Counted from the first letter of the stretch, positions 34,323 to 44,482 are shown. The stretch: 64,000 nucleotides of DNA from an uncultured Lachnospiraceae bacterium (GCA_947625775.1 CANQPM010000017.1:1-64000), one strand, 5' to 3'. Notes: generated from the letters alone by a model not told the origin. Numbers and translations: made by a program.

Positions 34323-35996
34323 TTATTTTGCTAAATCATCCGCATCAAACGCATCACTTATGGGCGCGCCTGCGGGAACCATAGGAAATACCTTGTCATC
34401 TTCCTCAATCACGCACTCAATTACCACAGGCTTATTTAATGAAACAGCCCTTTCAAGCGCGGGCGCAACCTCCTCTTTCTTTGTGACGCGGATTGCTTCA
34501 CAGCCCAAGCCCTCGGAAACCTTTACAAAGTCAACCTTGTCGGTAAGCACTGTCTGCGAATATCTCTTTTCATAGAACAAGGTCTGCCACTGCCTTACCA
34601 TACCCAGTACATGGTTATTTATAATAATCTGTATAATAGGTATATTGTAACGGCTCGCTGTGGCAAGCTCATTCATATTCATTCTAAAGCAGCCGTCGCC
34701 CGCAATATTCACGCAGATTTTGTCAGGTCTGCCTACCTTAGCGCCAATGCAGGCGCCAAGACCGTAGCCCATAGTGCCAAGACCGCCAGATGAAAGGAAC
34801 GTGCGCGGCTCTGTATATTTGTAATACTGCGCTGCCCACATCTGATGCTGTCCTACATCTGTGGTGATGATAGCCTTGCCGTCAGTCACTCTGTCAAGCT
34901 CCTCAATTATATACGGACAGGTAAGCTTATCCGTCTCATATTTAAGCGGATATTTTTCCTTTAATTCCTTTATTGTATTGTGCCATTCCTCATGCTTTTG
35001 GGGCGTAAGCTTGCTGTTGAGCTCCTTTAGCACTGTTTTTAAGTCGCCTATTATTGACGCGTCGGTCTTTATGTTTTTGTTTACCTCTGCGGCGTCTATG
35101 TCGATATGAAGTATCTTTGCATTTTCAGCAAATTTCTTGGGATTGCCTATTACTCTGTCGGAAAAACGCGCGCCGAGTGCTATAAGCAAATCGCACTGGC
35201 TTACGCCGAAGTTTGACGTCTTTGTGCCATGCATTCCCACCATGCCTGTATAAAGCTCGCTTTTACCGTCAAACGCGCCTTTCGCCATAAGCGTGTCGCA
35301 TACGGGCGCGTCTATCTTTTCAGCAAATTCCTTTACCTCGCGCGACGCTCCTGAAATAATTGCGCCGCCGCCAAGATATATAAACGGCTTCTTTGCGTTT
35401 CTGATTAAATCAAGCGCTGTGTTTATGTCATTTTCCGTATATGCGTTCTTGATTTCAGGCGGTTCAGGCTTTGCGGGTACAAACTCGCACGTATTTGCGG
35501 TGACATCTTTTGTGATGTCCACAAGCACAGGTCCCGGCCTGCCTGATTTTGCGATTTTAAACGCTTTTCTCAGCGTGTCCGCAAGCTTTGTGACATCTTT
35601 TACGATGTAACCGTGCTTTGTAATGGGCATCGTGACGCCCGCTATGTCAACCTCCTGAAACGAATCCTTGCCAAGCAGCGGCAACGTAACGTTTGCCGTA
35701 ATCGCTACGAGCGGCACTGAATCCATATATGCCGTAGCGATGCCTGTGACAAGATTAGTCGCGCCAGGACCGCTTGTCGCAAGGCATACGCCTACTTTTC
35801 CAGTAGCACGCGCATAGCCGTCTGCCGCATGGGAAGCCCCCTGCTCGTGCGAAGTCAGGATATGCGTAATCTCATCTGTATGTTTGTACAGCTCGTCATA
35901 TATATTCAATATGCTTCCGCCAGGATAGCCAAAAACCGTGTCTACCCCCTGCTCCTTCAGACATTCTATAACTATTTGTGAGCCATTTAACAGCAT
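34323..35996 (-). CDS. ilvB: Acetolactate synthase large subunit (canonical)
   Basis: 557-residue ThDP/FAD enzyme, closer to textbook IlvB than the paralog at 318. It has the catalytic glutamate in SHEQGASHAADGYARATG, the FQEVDIAG segment, GDGCFRMNMNELATA with the paired Asn of the ThDP motif, and MVRQWQTLFYEKRYS. It is the last gene of leuB-ilvD-ilvB. Its upstream 115 nt contain a tandem 48-bp duplication of the ribosome-binding region. No small subunit lies beside it, so it must use those encoded at 1955-3029 or one elsewhere. Confidence 0.96.
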   Translation of the reverse strand: MLLNGSQIVIECLKEQGVDTVFGYPGGSILNIYDELYKHTDEITHILTSHEQGASHAADGYARATGKVGVCLATSGPGATNLVTGIATAYMDSVPLVAITANVTLPLLGKDSFQEVDIAGVTMPITKHGYIVKDVTKLADTLRKAFKIAKSGRPGPVLVDITKDVTANTCEFVPAKPEPPEIKNAYTENDINTALDLIRNAKKPFIYLGGGAIISGASREVKEFAEKIDAPVCDTLMAKGAFDGKSELYTGMVGMHGTKTSNFGVSQCDLLIALGARFSDRVIGNPKKFAENAKILHIDIDAAEVNKNIKTDASIIGDLKTVLKELNSKLTPQKHEEWHNTIKELKEKYPLKYETDKLTCPYIIEELDRVTDGKAIITTDVGQHQMWAAQYYKYTEPRTFLSSGGLGTMGYGLGACIGAKVGRPDKICVNIAGDGCFRMNMNELATASRYNIPIIQIIINNHVLGMVRQWQTLFYEKRYSQTVLTDKVDFVKVSEGLGCEAIRVTKKEEVAPALERAVSLNKPVVIECVIEEDDKVFPMVPAGAPISDAFDADDLAK

Positions 35997-36000
35997 AATA

Positions 36001-36107
36001 TTCCTCCTTTACAAATTGATGCTGCCTTTTGCTAATCATGGAGGAATTTTCCTCCTTTACAAATTGATGCTACCTTTCGCTAACCATGGAGGAATTTTCC
36101 TCCTTTT
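36001..36107 (-). repeat. Tandem 48-bp duplication of the ilvB ribosome-binding region
   Basis: The string TTCCTCCTTT recurs at 36001, 36049 and 36097. The two full 48-bp units differ by a few bases. On the minus strand each unit presents AAAGGAGGAA followed by TTCCTCC, a self-complementary 7-bp hairpin, and a short ATG-started frame (one reads MVSER and stops). Only the copy nearest the gene is at the correct distance from the ilvB ATG. Confidence 0.85.
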
Positions 36108-36111
36108 TATG

Positions 36112-37785
36112 TCAAGCCTTATTTGGATTTTGCAGTATTGCGCCTCTGTTGCCGCTTGTAACCATCTCACGGTATCTTGCAAGATAGCCTGTCGTAACCT
36201 CGGGCTCCCGCGGTGTCCAGTTCTGGCGGCGCTTTTCAAGCTCCTCATCTGATACCTTGAGATTTAAAGTGCACTCAGGAATATTTATGGAAATTATGTC
36301 GCCCTCCTGCACAAGCGCAATAGGTCCGCCGACAGCCGCCTCTGGAGATACATGTCCGATAGACGCCCCGCGCGACGCGCCTGAAAAGCGCCCGTCTGTA
36401 ATAAGCGCCACCGTTGAGCCAAGCCCCATGCCTGCAATAGCCGATGTAGGATTTAACATCTCGCGCATGCCGGGACCGCCCTTAGGTCCTTCATAGCGGA
36501 TAACTACGACATCACCCTCAACAATCTTGCCGCCCTTTATAGCCGCGATAGCGTCTTCCTCACATTCAAACACGCGCGCAGGACCTTCATGAACCATCAT
36601 CTCCTCGACTACGGCTGAACGCTTTACAACGCTTCCGTCAGGAGCAAGATTGCCCTTCAACACGGCAAGCCCGCCTGTTTTGCTGTAAGGATTGTCGAGA
36701 GGTCTTATTACATTTTTATCTTTATTTTCGGCATTTTTGATATTCTCGCCGATTGTCCTGCCTGTGACTGTCATACAGTCGGTGTTTATCAGATTAAGCT
36801 CTGTAAGCTCATTCATTACCGCATATACTCCGCCTGCCTCATTTAAGTCCTCCATATATGTAGGACCTGCAGGAGCCAAATGGCAGAGATTAGGCGTTTT
36901 TTCGCTTATCTCATTTGCAAATGAGATGTCAAAATCAAAGCCTATCTCATGCGCTATCGCTGGCAGATGAAGCATTGAATTTGTTGAGCAGCCAAGAGCC
37001 ATATCCACAGTGAGCGCGTTTAGGATAGCCTCCTTCGTCATAATGTCACGCGGGCATATATTCTTTTTGAGAAGCTCCATTACCGCCATTCCTGCGTGCT
37101 TTGCAAGCTTTATTCGCTCTGAATATACGGCAGGGATTGTACCGTTGCCCCTAAGTCCCATTCCAAGCGCCTCTGTAAGACAGTTCATTGAGTTTGCCGT
37201 GTACATTCCTGAGCATGAGCCGCAGGTAGGACATACCTTGTTTTCAAACTCGCATACTTCTTCCTCAGTCATAGTGCCTGCCGCATATGCGCCGACTGCC
37301 TCAAACATTGACGAAAGGCTTCTTTTCTGTCCCTTAACCTTGCCTGCAAGCATAGGACCGCCTGACACAAACACTGTCGGCACATTAATACGCGCCGCCG
37401 CCATCAAAAGCCCTGGGACATTTTTATCACAGTTGGGAACCATTACAAGCGCGTCAAACTGGTGCGCAAGCGCCATGCACTCTGTGGAATCCGCTATCAA
37501 ATCCCTTGTCACAAGAGAATATTTCATGCCAATATGCCCCATAGCAATACCGTCGCATACGGCAATCGCGGGAAATACTACAGGCACGCCACCTGCCTCC
37601 GCTACCCCAAGCTTTACAGCGTTTACTATTTTGTCAAGATTCATGTGTCCTGGGACAATCTCGTTATAGGAGCTGACAATGCCTACCATAGGCTTGTTCA
37701 TCTCCTCCTCGGTAAAGCCGAGCGCATTGAAAAGGCTTCTGTGCGGAGCCTGCTGCATCCCCTTTTTTACATTATCGCTTTTCAT
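36112..37785 (-). CDS. ilvD: Dihydroxy-acid dehydratase
   Basis: Iron-sulfur dehydratase forming 2-oxoacids in valine and isoleucine synthesis. The 557-residue product begins [19 protein letters not shown] and has cysteine motifs PNCDKNVPG and [17 protein letters not shown], plus GRFSGASRG near the end. The ATG at 37785 is preferred over 37800, because GGAGGACTT overlaps the latter. It lies between leuB (47 nt upstream) and ilvB. Confidence 0.97.
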   Translation of the reverse strand: MKSDNVKKGMQQAPHRSLFNALGFTEEEMNKPMVGIVSSYNEIVPGHMNLDKIVNAVKLGVAEAGGVPVVFPAIAVCDGIAMGHIGMKYSLVTRDLIADSTECMALAHQFDALVMVPNCDKNVPGLLMAAARINVPTVFVSGGPMLAGKVKGQKRSLSSMFEAVGAYAAGTMTEEEVCEFENKVCPTCGSCSGMYTANSMNCLTEALGMGLRGNGTIPAVYSERIKLAKHAGMAVMELLKKNICPRDIMTKEAILNALTVDMALGCSTNSMLHLPAIAHEIGFDFDISFANEISEKTPNLCHLAPAGPTYMEDLNEAGGVYAVMNELTELNLINTDCMTVTGRTIGENIKNAENKDKNVIRPLDNPYSKTGGLAVLKGNLAPDGSVVKRSAVVEEMMVHEGPARVFECEEDAIAAIKGGKIVEGDVVVIRYEGPKGGPGMREMLNPTSAIAGMGLGSTVALITDGRFSGASRGASIGHVSPEAAVGGPIALVQEGDIISINIPECTLNLKVSDEELEKRRQNWTPREPEVTTGYLARYREMVTSGNRGAILQNPNKA

Positions 37786-37832
37786 TGTAAAGTCCTCCAT
37801 TCTATCTAAATCAAATATTATTTGTTTAATTA

Positions 37833-38933
37833 TTAAATGCGTTCTGCTATCAAATCACCCATTTTGACAGTGCCGACCTGCTGTACTCCCGCGCGCTTGC
37901 TCTCCTCCTGCGGCATAATGTCGATTGTCCTGTATCCTTCCTCAAGCACCTTCTTAACAGCGCCTTCAATCGCGTCTGCCTCTTTATCCAAGTCAAATGA
38001 ATACCTTAGCATCATTGCCGCGCTTAAAATAGTGGCTATCGGATTTGCTATTCCCTTGCCCGCTATGTCGGGAGCTGAACCGCCGCTTGGCTCGTACAGA
38101 CCGAATTTTGTATCATTTAAGCTGGCAGATGAAAGCATTCCAATCGAGCCTGTCACCATGCTCGCCTCGTCTGACAAAATATCGCCAAACATATTTTCAG
38201 TAAGAATAACGTCAAACTGCTTGGGATCCTTTACTAGCTGCATAGCGCAATTGTCAACAAGCATATGCTCTAACGTTACCTCGGGATAATCCTTTGCGAC
38301 CTCCTCAACCACCTTGCGCCACAGCCTTGACGAGTCAAGCACGTTTGCCTTGTCAACGCTTGTCACCTTTTTGCGGCGTTTCATGGCTATGTCAAAGCCC
38401 TTTACTGCAATGCGCCTTATCTCATTTTCATTGTATGTAAGCGTATCTACCGCCGTAACCACGCCGTCAATCTCCTTTGTGCTACGCTCGCCGAAATAAA
38501 GCCCGCCAGTAAGCTCGCGCATGATCATCATATCAAAACCGCTGCCAATAATGTCATCTCTGAGCGGACAAGCCTCTTTAAGCTCCTCATATAAATACGC
38601 AGGTCTCAGGTTTGCAAACAAATTAAGCGATTTCCTAAGCTTTAAAAGTCCCGCCTCCGGTCTTAATTCGGGAGGAAGCTTATACCATGGCGATGTTGAG
38701 GTATTGCCGCCGATAGAGCCCATAAGCACCGCGTCAGCCGTCTTTGCGTCTGCAATCGCCTCATCAGTGAGCGGCACGCCGCAGGCATCAATGGAAGCCC
38801 CGCCCATCAAAATATCCTTATAGGAAATTGTGTGTCCAAATTTGTCAGCCGCTTTGTTGAGGATCTTTTTTGCCTCAGCCACTATTTCAGGTCCGATGCC
38901 GTCGCCTGGTATGCATACAATATTTAAGTTCAT
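37833..38933 (-). CDS. leuB: 3-isopropylmalate dehydrogenase
   Basis: Oxidatively decarboxylates 3-isopropylmalate in leucine synthesis. The 366-residue product has PGDGIGPEI at the N-terminus, the substrate loop [31 protein letters not shown] and the metal/NAD regions [14 protein letters not shown] and [18 protein letters not shown]. It is the first gene of leuB-ilvD-ilvB. leuA, leuC and leuD are not in this window. A good promoter lies 74 nt upstream. Confidence 0.97.
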   Translation of the reverse strand: MNLNIVCIPGDGIGPEIVAEAKKILNKAADKFGHTISYKDILMGGASIDACGVPLTDEAIADAKTADAVLMGSIGGNTSTSPWYKLPPELRPEAGLLKLRKSLNLFANLRPAYLYEELKEACPLRDDIIGSGFDMMIMRELTGGLYFGERSTKEIDGVVTAVDTLTYNENEIRRIAVKGFDIAMKRRKKVTSVDKANVLDSSRLWRKVVEEVAKDYPEVTLEHMLVDNCAMQLVKDPKQFDVILTENMFGDILSDEASMVTGSIGMLSSASLNDTKFGLYEPSGGSAPDIAGKGIANPIATILSAAMMLRYSFDLDKEADAIEGAVKKVLEEGYRTIDIMPQEESKRAGVQQVGTVKMGDLIAERI

Positions 38934-39006
38934 TACTGACTATCTCCTTTTTATATCCATTATGTTTTTAATACGCTAAATTACTAAATAAATTTACACA
39001 TATTAA

Positions 39007-39035
39007 ATAATATTACATTCGACAGAAAATTTCAA
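39007..39035 (-). promoter_or_regulatory. Promoter of leuB-ilvD-ilvB
   Basis: On the minus strand TTGAAA (39035-39030), 17-bp spacer, TATTAT (39012-39007). The leader is only ~70 nt, too short for a T-box. Confidence 0.65.
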
Positions 39036-39078
39036 CCTTTATTTTTTAGCTATTTTTAGTAACAGCCAAACAATACAA

Positions 39079-39102
39079 AAGTGCCGCCCTAAAGCGACAC
39101 TT
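39079..39102 (-). terminator. Terminator of yajC
   Basis: On the minus strand AAGTGTCGC pairs with GCGGCACTT (one G-U) around a 6-nt loop, followed by TTTG, 14 nt from the yajC stop. Confidence 0.7.
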
Positions 39103-39115
39103 AAATATGCTTTGA

Positions 39116-39445
39116 TTATTTTTCAGGGAGCTCTACCTGCTCTATCGCCGCCTTCTTCATAGGAATACGGCAGTTTTTGTTGCTGCCAAATTCTACGATA
39201 ACGTCCTCGTCCGTGACATCAATAACAACCCCGTAAAATCCGCTTGTCGTAAGCACGTTTGCGCCTACCTCCAGCGAATTGATTGTCGCCTGCTTTCTTT
39301 TCTGCTCCTTTTTCTGCGGGCGGAAAATCAGGAAATAGATAACAACGCCCCACACGATAATCATAAGAATCATGGATAACGTGCCTGCCGCCGCCGTTCC
39401 CTGCGCCTGCGCATTCGCATCTGTCGCCGCCAATAATAAATTCAT
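39116..39445 (-). CDS. yajC: Preprotein translocase subunit YajC
   Basis: Small membrane partner of SecDF-YajC in protein export. The 109-residue product has a short Ala/Gln-rich N-terminus, one membrane helix (LSMILMIIVWGVVIYFLIF), the invariant RPQKKEQKR and the C-terminal region LEVGANVLTTSGFYGVVIDV. The ATG at 39445 is chosen; GGAGGAATT lies upstream and a longer frame adds unrelated residues. It lies downstream of tgt in the common tgt-yajC order. Confidence 0.94.
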   Translation of the reverse strand: MNLLLAATDANAQAQGTAAAGTLSMILMIIVWGVVIYFLIFRPQKKEQKRKQATINSLEVGANVLTTSGFYGVVIDVTDEDVIVEFGSNKNCRIPMKKAAIEQVELPEK

Positions 39446-39494
39446 AAGATTAAATTCCTCCATTCTGTGAAAATCTGTCAAAACACATAAATAT

Positions 39495-39523
39495 ATCTTA
39501 CACAATAAAGCCTGATACATCAA
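39495..39523 (-). promoter_or_regulatory. Candidate promoter of yajC
   Basis: On the minus strand TTGATG (39523-39518), 17-bp spacer, TAAGAT (39500-39495), in the tgt-yajC gap. Confidence 0.4.
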
Positions 39524-39583
39524 GTAAAATATTTCTAAATACCATAAAATACTTCCAAAAGTTCTTCAATATTTAAAACGCCT

Positions 39584-40720
39584 TTAATTGCCGCTACTGT
39601 TCATGCTGTCAAGCTTTCTTTTTTTATACGCCGCAAACTCTCCAGTGTCCAAAGCGTCGCGTATTTCGGTCATCATAGTATTGTAAAAATAAAGATTATG
39701 CAGCACGCACAGCCTCATTCCGAGCATTTCCTTCGCCTTTAAAAGATGGCGTATATACGCGCGGGAATACCTCCTGCATGCAGGGCACTGGCAGCCCTCC
39801 TCTATCGGGCGGCCATCAAGCTCGTATTTTGAATTGAATAAATTTATCTTGCCATGATTGGTGTAAAGATGTCCGTGCCGCCCATTCCTTGACGGGTAAA
39901 CGCAGTCAAAAAAGTCAACTCCTCTGTCTACCGCCTCGAGAATATTTGCAGGCGTGCCCACCCCCATTAGATAAGTAGGCTTGTCCTTCGGCAGATACGG
40001 GACTGTCTCGTCAAGGATATGGTACATTTCCTCATGAGTTTCGCCCACGGCAAGCCCGCCTACGGCATAGCCGTCCAAATCCATCTCTGAAATGCGCTTG
40101 GCATGCTCTATCCTTATATCAGCGTAAACCGCCCCTTGGTTAATGCCAAACAGCAGCTGCTCTTTATTTATGGTATCGTCAAGCGAGTTTAGACGTTTCA
40201 TCTCATTTTTACAGCGTTCAAGCCAGCGAGTCGTGCGGTCTACGGAGCTTTGGACATAGCTGCGCTCCGCCTTGCTTGGCGGGCACTCGTCAAACGCCAT
40301 TGCTATAGTTGACGCAAGATTTGACTGTATGTGCATGCTTTCCTCGGGTCCCATAAAGATTTTCCTGCCGTCTATATGCGAATTAAAATAAACGCCCTCC
40401 TCTTTAATCCTGCGAAGCCCTGCCAGGGAAAAAACCTGAAATCCGCCTGAATCCGTAAGAATCGGCCTGTTCCAAGACATAAATTTGTGCAGTCCGCCCA
40501 ATTTTTTGATAGTCTCGTCGCCTGTCCTGACATGAAGGTGATAAGTGTTTGACAGCTCTATCTGCGTGCCTATCTCCTCTAAATCAGCCGTAGACACAGC
40601 TCCTTTTATAGCCGCAACTGTGCCTACATTCATAAAAACGGGCGTCTGTATCGTGCCATGTACCGTGGTGACTGTAGCACGCTTGGCACGCCCTTCCTGT
40701 TTTAATATTTTATATTCCAT
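39584..40720 (-). CDS. tgt: tRNA-guanine transglycosylase
   Basis: Exchanges guanine-34 for the queuine precursor in GUN-anticodon tRNAs. The 378-residue bacterial form has the catalytic Asp in LTDSGGFQVFSL, the nucleophile region FDCVYPSRNGRHG, and zinc ligands in CQCPACRRYSRAYIRHL with the later His. The ribosome-binding site is weak. queA, its usual neighbour next to ruvB, is not in the window. Confidence 0.97.
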   Translation of the reverse strand: MEYKILKQEGRAKRATVTTVHGTIQTPVFMNVGTVAAIKGAVSTADLEEIGTQIELSNTYHLHVRTGDETIKKLGGLHKFMSWNRPILTDSGGFQVFSLAGLRRIKEEGVYFNSHIDGRKIFMGPEESMHIQSNLASTIAMAFDECPPSKAERSYVQSSVDRTTRWLERCKNEMKRLNSLDDTINKEQLLFGINQGAVYADIRIEHAKRISEMDLDGYAVGGLAVGETHEEMYHILDETVPYLPKDKPTYLMGVGTPANILEAVDRGVDFFDCVYPSRNGRHGHLYTNHGKINLFNSKYELDGRPIEEGCQCPACRRYSRAYIRHLLKAKEMLGMRLCVLHNLYFYNTMMTEIRDALDTGEFAAYKKRKLDSMNSSGN

Positions 40721-40777
40721 AAACTTTTCTTTCTTTTTTAATATATTTTCCCAGACAGCTTATATTTGTCCAACGCA

Positions 40778-41815
40778 TCAGTCCAAGCTATCCAGAAACT
40801 CCTCCAGCGTAATGTCATTTTCCATAATTCTGCCCGCTGCTTCCTTGCCTACATACCTAAAATGCCAAGGCTCGTACTGAATGCCTGTGATGTATTCCTT
40901 GCCAAGCGGATAGCGGAGGATAAAACCGTATTCATCACAGTGCTCCCTGAGCCATATGCCCGCCTCTGTCTCGCCGAAGCCGATTTCAAGCGCCGAATAT
41001 TTAGAGCTCACTATGTCAAGCGCAAGCCCGATCTGATGCTCGCTCGCCCCAGGCACGGTGACTGTCATTGACGCGATTTTGTACGCGTCAAGATATGAAT
41101 AGCCTTTTTCCATATAGTAGTCGATTTTGCGGTTAAACAGCACTGTCTGCCTGTTGTAGTCCCTGTAGGGCGAGCAGATTTTTAAGTCAATGCCGTCCTT
41201 TTTTGCCGCCTGCATCATCTCCGTAAGCTCATCAATAATCCTTATGTCGCATTTCATGCTGCCTTTAATCGTGCCGAGCGTAAAGGTGTAATCGTCAGGC
41301 ACAGGATGCTGCTTATTCACAAGGACAAGCTGCCAGTCATCTTTTGAAAGCTTTGACGAGGCTGTTTGATACGAAACGCCAGTTTCCTTAATCGCCTCAT
41401 TTGCAGCCACAATATCATCAAGCGAATACTTATCTATGTCATCAGAGGAAACGTCAAGCTCGCGGTTGTCATAGCCCTCGATTACATCATCATCATCAAT
41501 AACCTCCGCCGCAGGGATATTAAACACGGTCGGGACATACTCGTAGCTCTCCTGAATAGCCGCCCAGTCCTGCGTCATAAGCGCAAGCTCCTGAGCCTCT
41601 GGCGATAAATACGCAAAGCTGCTGCTTGCGAAGAAAAACAGTATGATTGCCATAACGCTCGCAAATCGCTTGGTATTGTGCGCAAAGTAGCTTGCTATAT
41701 TATAAAATACCGTGATGAATACAATGCATGCCAGCAGCGGCAGCTTTAAAAGCCTGTGCTGCCTTATACAAATATGCAGTTTATGTATAAGCTTATCCTT
41801 CCATGTATTCTTCAT
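40778..41815 (-). CDS. D-Ala-D-Ala carboxypeptidase, VanY family (membrane-anchored)
   Basis: Zinc carboxypeptidase of the VanY/peptidase M15B family, which trims the terminal D-Ala of peptidoglycan stems. The 345-residue product has two N-terminal membrane segments (about 22-43 and 51-68), an acidic middle region (VIDDDDVIEGYD), and the catalytic domain: SPYRDYNRQ, SEHQIGLALDIV (SxHxxGxAxD) and YEPWHFRYVG with the third zinc ligand. The ribosome-binding site is GGGAGGA. It is alone on its transcript; a vancomycin-resistance cluster is absent, so ordinary wall maturation is likely. Confidence 0.92.
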   Translation of the reverse strand: MKNTWKDKLIHKLHICIRQHRLLKLPLLACIVFITVFYNIASYFAHNTKRFASVMAIILFFFASSSFAYLSPEAQELALMTQDWAAIQESYEYVPTVFNIPAAEVIDDDDVIEGYDNRELDVSSDDIDKYSLDDIVAANEAIKETGVSYQTASSKLSKDDWQLVLVNKQHPVPDDYTFTLGTIKGSMKCDIRIIDELTEMMQAAKKDGIDLKICSPYRDYNRQTVLFNRKIDYYMEKGYSYLDAYKIASMTVTVPGASEHQIGLALDIVSSKYSALEIGFGETEAGIWLREHCDEYGFILRYPLGKEYITGIQYEPWHFRYVGKEAAGRIMENDITLEEFLDSLD

Positions 41816-42143
41816 AAAAGTCCTCCCTGCCGACGCATCGGCTCAAATAGGTATGAAAACCGCTGCTCTTTGCGCTTTGAGGCGTAAGATTTAGAAATTA
41901 TTCTCGCAGCAGCCAAAATATATGAAAATATTAAAAAAATATAAAAATACAATTACTCTTTATATAATATACCACAATGTTTTCTATTTTGCACTATGAA
42001 AACGCAAAAAAACGCAAAAAATTTCAAAAAGCTTGATTTTTGGGGGTAGTTTTGATAGGATATTCAGAGCAATATAGTATATATTGTACAATTATTATAT
42101 TTATTTTGAATTATATTTATTTCGGAAGGAAGGTTTTTTCGTC
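41816..42143. other. Divergent control region between the VanY gene and aroC
   Basis: No gene is visible. A weak extended -10 for the VanY gene (TGG plus TATATT) occupies 41966-41974 on the minus strand. A-tract pairs (AACGCAAAAA twice, about 42000-42020) lie upstream of the aroC promoter and could act as an UP element. Confidence 0.4.
42052..42080 (+). promoter_or_regulatory. Promoter of aroC
   Basis: TTGATA (42052-42057), 17-bp spacer, TAGTAT (42075-42080). Confidence 0.5.
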
Positions 42144-43241
42144 ATGGCGGGTTCAACTTATGGAAATATTTTTAAAATCACTACTTGGGGAGAATCGCAC
42201 GGCGATGCGATTGGTGTCGTGGTTGACGGGTGTCCCGCGGGATTGGAGCTGAATGAGGGCGATGTCCAAAAGCTGCTTGACAGGAGAAAGCCAGGCTCTT
42301 CGCAGTTTGCCACGCAGCGAAAGGAATCGGACAGCGTCGAGATACTTTCTGGAATTTTTGAGGGGCGCACTACGGGCACTCCTATCTCAATGCTTGTGAA
42401 AAATACATCTCAGCGTTCATCTGATTACAGCGAGATTGCGTCATATTACCGCCCAGGACATGCCGATTATACGTATGACCAGAAATATGGCTTTCGCGAC
42501 TACCGCGGCGGCGGGCGTTCGTCAGGCCGTGAAACCATAGGGCGCGTGGCGGCGGGCGCGATCGCGGAAAAGCTTCTTTTAGAGCTTGGCGTCACTGTTA
42601 CCGCTTATACAGAGGCGATAGGCGACATACGCATTTCAATGGAAAATTTTGACATAGAGGAGGCGCGCAGAAATCAGACAGGCATGCCTGATAAAACCGC
42701 CAATGAAAAGGCGGAGGAATACCTTAAAGCCTGCATGGAAAAGCTCGACTCGGCAGGCGGTATTGTTTCATGCGTCGTGAAGGGACTTCCCGCAGGCATA
42801 GGCGAGCCTGTATTTGAAAAGCTCGACGCCAATCTTGGAAAGGCAGTAATGTCAATAGGCGCTGTAAAGGCGTTTGAGATAGGCGACGGCTGCGCCGCGG
42901 CATATGCAAACGGTTCTGCAAATAATGACTCATTTAGAATGAACGGCAGCCAGACAGTTAAGGCTACAAACCACGCGGGCGGTATTCTCGGAGGAATAAG
43001 CGACGGCTCTGACGTTATTTTGAGGGCATATTTTAAGCCCACTCCGTCTATATTCCAGCCGCAGGAGACAGTAAACCGCTCTGGCGAAAATATCACGGTG
43101 CAGATTAAAGGCCGCCATGATCCGATTATTGTCCCGAGGGCTGTCGTGGTGGTGGAGGCAATGACAGCAATTACGGTGCTTGACCTGCTGCTCCAAAATA
43201 TGACATCACGAGTGGATAAAATAAAAGGATTTTACTCATAG
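42144..43241 (+). CDS. aroC: Chorismate synthase
   Basis: FMN-dependent last enzyme of the shikimate pathway. The 365-residue product begins MAGSTYGNIFKITTWGESHG with signature GESHGDAIGVVVDG; the second and third signatures RPGHADYTYDQKYGFRDYRGGGRSS and the FxxKPTPSI region follow. The ATG at 42144 behind GGAAGGAAGG is the start; the frame extends 20 codons further upstream without support. It is monocistronic, and a terminator follows. Confidence 0.97.
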   Translation: MAGSTYGNIFKITTWGESHGDAIGVVVDGCPAGLELNEGDVQKLLDRRKPGSSQFATQRKESDSVEILSGIFEGRTTGTPISMLVKNTSQRSSDYSEIASYYRPGHADYTYDQKYGFRDYRGGGRSSGRETIGRVAAGAIAEKLLLELGVTVTAYTEAIGDIRISMENFDIEEARRNQTGMPDKTANEKAEEYLKACMEKLDSAGGIVSCVVKGLPAGIGEPVFEKLDANLGKAVMSIGAVKAFEIGDGCAAAYANGSANNDSFRMNGSQTVKATNHAGGILGGISDGSDVILRAYFKPTPSIFQPQETVNRSGENITVQIKGRHDPIIVPRAVVVVEAMTAITVLDLLLQNMTSRVDKIKGFYS

Positions 43242-43329
43242 TTTATAGTTTCAACACGCAAAATGCTCCCAATACAAAAAGCTCCACTCAAAATGACAGA
43301 GTTTCCCATTATAATATCAATCTAACCAA

Positions 43330-43367
43330 AAAACAGCATGCAGGCTTTTCCGCCCGCATGCTGTTTT
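43330..43367. terminator. Bidirectional terminator between aroC and the lactonase gene
   Basis: AAAACAGCATGC pairs with GCATGCTGTTTT (12 bp) with A and T runs on both flanks. The two genes converge here. Confidence 0.88.
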
Positions 43368-43384
43368 GTTTTATGCCGATGAAA

Positions 43385-44437
43385 TTACAGTTCATGAAAA
43401 ATAATGCAGTTTGCCTGCTTTATCTTCATCTCTTTTCCGTTCATTACCATACATTTATTTTCATAGTCAACTGTAAAGAAGGTCATTGTATTTGATTCAT
43501 GGTTAAGCGACACTATATGCCTGTTGTCTGGGAAAAGAGTTGCGTCTTTGGGATACTCTCCGCTTATCGGCAGGCAGAACAGCCGCGAAAGCTCGCCCGT
43601 TTCCTCATTTATCTCAAACAGGGACACGCTGTTTTCACCTGCATTTGACGCGATTATATATTTTCCGTCATCTGAAATGTTGAGCGCGCTTGCCGCCACG
43701 CCCTGCTCCTCATATTTATTTGTCGTAGGAATTGTCTGCACCATATCAAAAAACGGCATACCGTTCTCCTCGTGGTAGTGGTAAACATCTATGCAGTTTT
43801 TGAGCTCGCTTATGACATACATAAAACGACCGTCCTCGGAAAATTTCAGATGCCTTGGCGCGGATTCCAAATCGCAGCGGATAATGTCAACCTGCTTCAA
43901 TGTGCCGCGTGAGTGGTCCAATCGGTATACATTGACATAATCTATCCCGAGGTCTGCCGCACACAAATATTTATTGTCACGCGTCATTTTTACGCAGCTT
44001 ATATGTGGGCGGAAACTCCTCTCCGCCACGCTGCCAAGCCCCCTATGAAACAGCTCATCAGTTATAGCGCCCACCGCGCCTGTTTCCGAATCAAGCCTGA
44101 GCACCGTGATTTTGCCGTCATGATATCCTGCGCAGAAAAGGTACTTGTCGCTGTAGTCCGTGGATAAGTAGCAGCCCCTCATGCCGTTGATTGAAGCGGC
44201 GTTTACAAGCTCCAGATTGCCGTCAGGAAGAATCTTAAAGCTTTCTACTCCGAAATCCGTGATTGAGTACAAGAATCTGCCGTTGTGCGTGATTGTGACG
44301 TATGATGAGTTGGTTATCTCCACCTTTGATTTTTCTGAAAGCCTGCCCTTCTCAACATCGACGTCATATATTCTTATCCCGTGATTGTCGCCCATTGTAT
44401 AGGTTGACACATAAGCGACACACTTTGACTTTGCCAT
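43385..44437 (-). CDS. pgl: Lactonase family beta-propeller protein (6-phosphogluconolactonase-like)
   Basis: 350-residue seven-bladed propeller protein of the lactonase family (PF10282), which includes E. coli Pgl, hydrolysing 6-phosphogluconolactone. Typical blade motifs are GNLELVNAA, RPHISCVKMTRDNKYLCAADLG, APRHLKFSEDGRFMYVISE and YPKDATLFPDNRHIVSLNH. AGGAGGAAATG precedes the ATG. No oxidative pentose phosphate gene is adjacent, so the physiological substrate is not certain. It has its own promoter at 44483 and converges on aroC. Confidence 0.85.
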   Translation of the reverse strand: MAKSKCVAYVSTYTMGDNHGIRIYDVDVEKGRLSEKSKVEITNSSYVTITHNGRFLYSITDFGVESFKILPDGNLELVNAASINGMRGCYLSTDYSDKYLFCAGYHDGKITVLRLDSETGAVGAITDELFHRGLGSVAERSFRPHISCVKMTRDNKYLCAADLGIDYVNVYRLDHSRGTLKQVDIIRCDLESAPRHLKFSEDGRFMYVISELKNCIDVYHYHEENGMPFFDMVQTIPTTNKYEEQGVAASALNISDDGKYIIASNAGENSVSLFEINEETGELSRLFCLPISGEYPKDATLFPDNRHIVSLNHESNTMTFFTVDYENKCMVMNGKEMKIKQANCIIFHEL

Positions 44438-44482
44438 GATACATTTCCTCCTAAAAAATAGATAGCTTAACTTATACCTGTA

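Noticed and set aside
36001..36107. Short CRISPR-like or MITE-like repeat
   Set aside because: Two adjoining 48-bp units with no unique spacer; they duplicate the ilvB ribosome-binding region, so a slippage or unequal-crossover duplication explains them.
35938..36252. Plus-strand open reading frame across the ilvB-ilvD gap
   Set aside because: It is created by the 48-bp duplication (its product contains an internal peptide repeat), has no ribosome-binding site, and lies antisense to two real genes.
40778..41815. Part of a vancomycin-resistance cluster (VanY)
   Set aside because: No vanH, vanA-type ligase, vanX or vanRS genes are adjacent; neighbours are housekeeping genes.
42040..42252. Plus-strand reading frame before aroC
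   Set aside because: It overlaps the aroC start in another frame and covers its promoter region; no ribosome-binding site is present.
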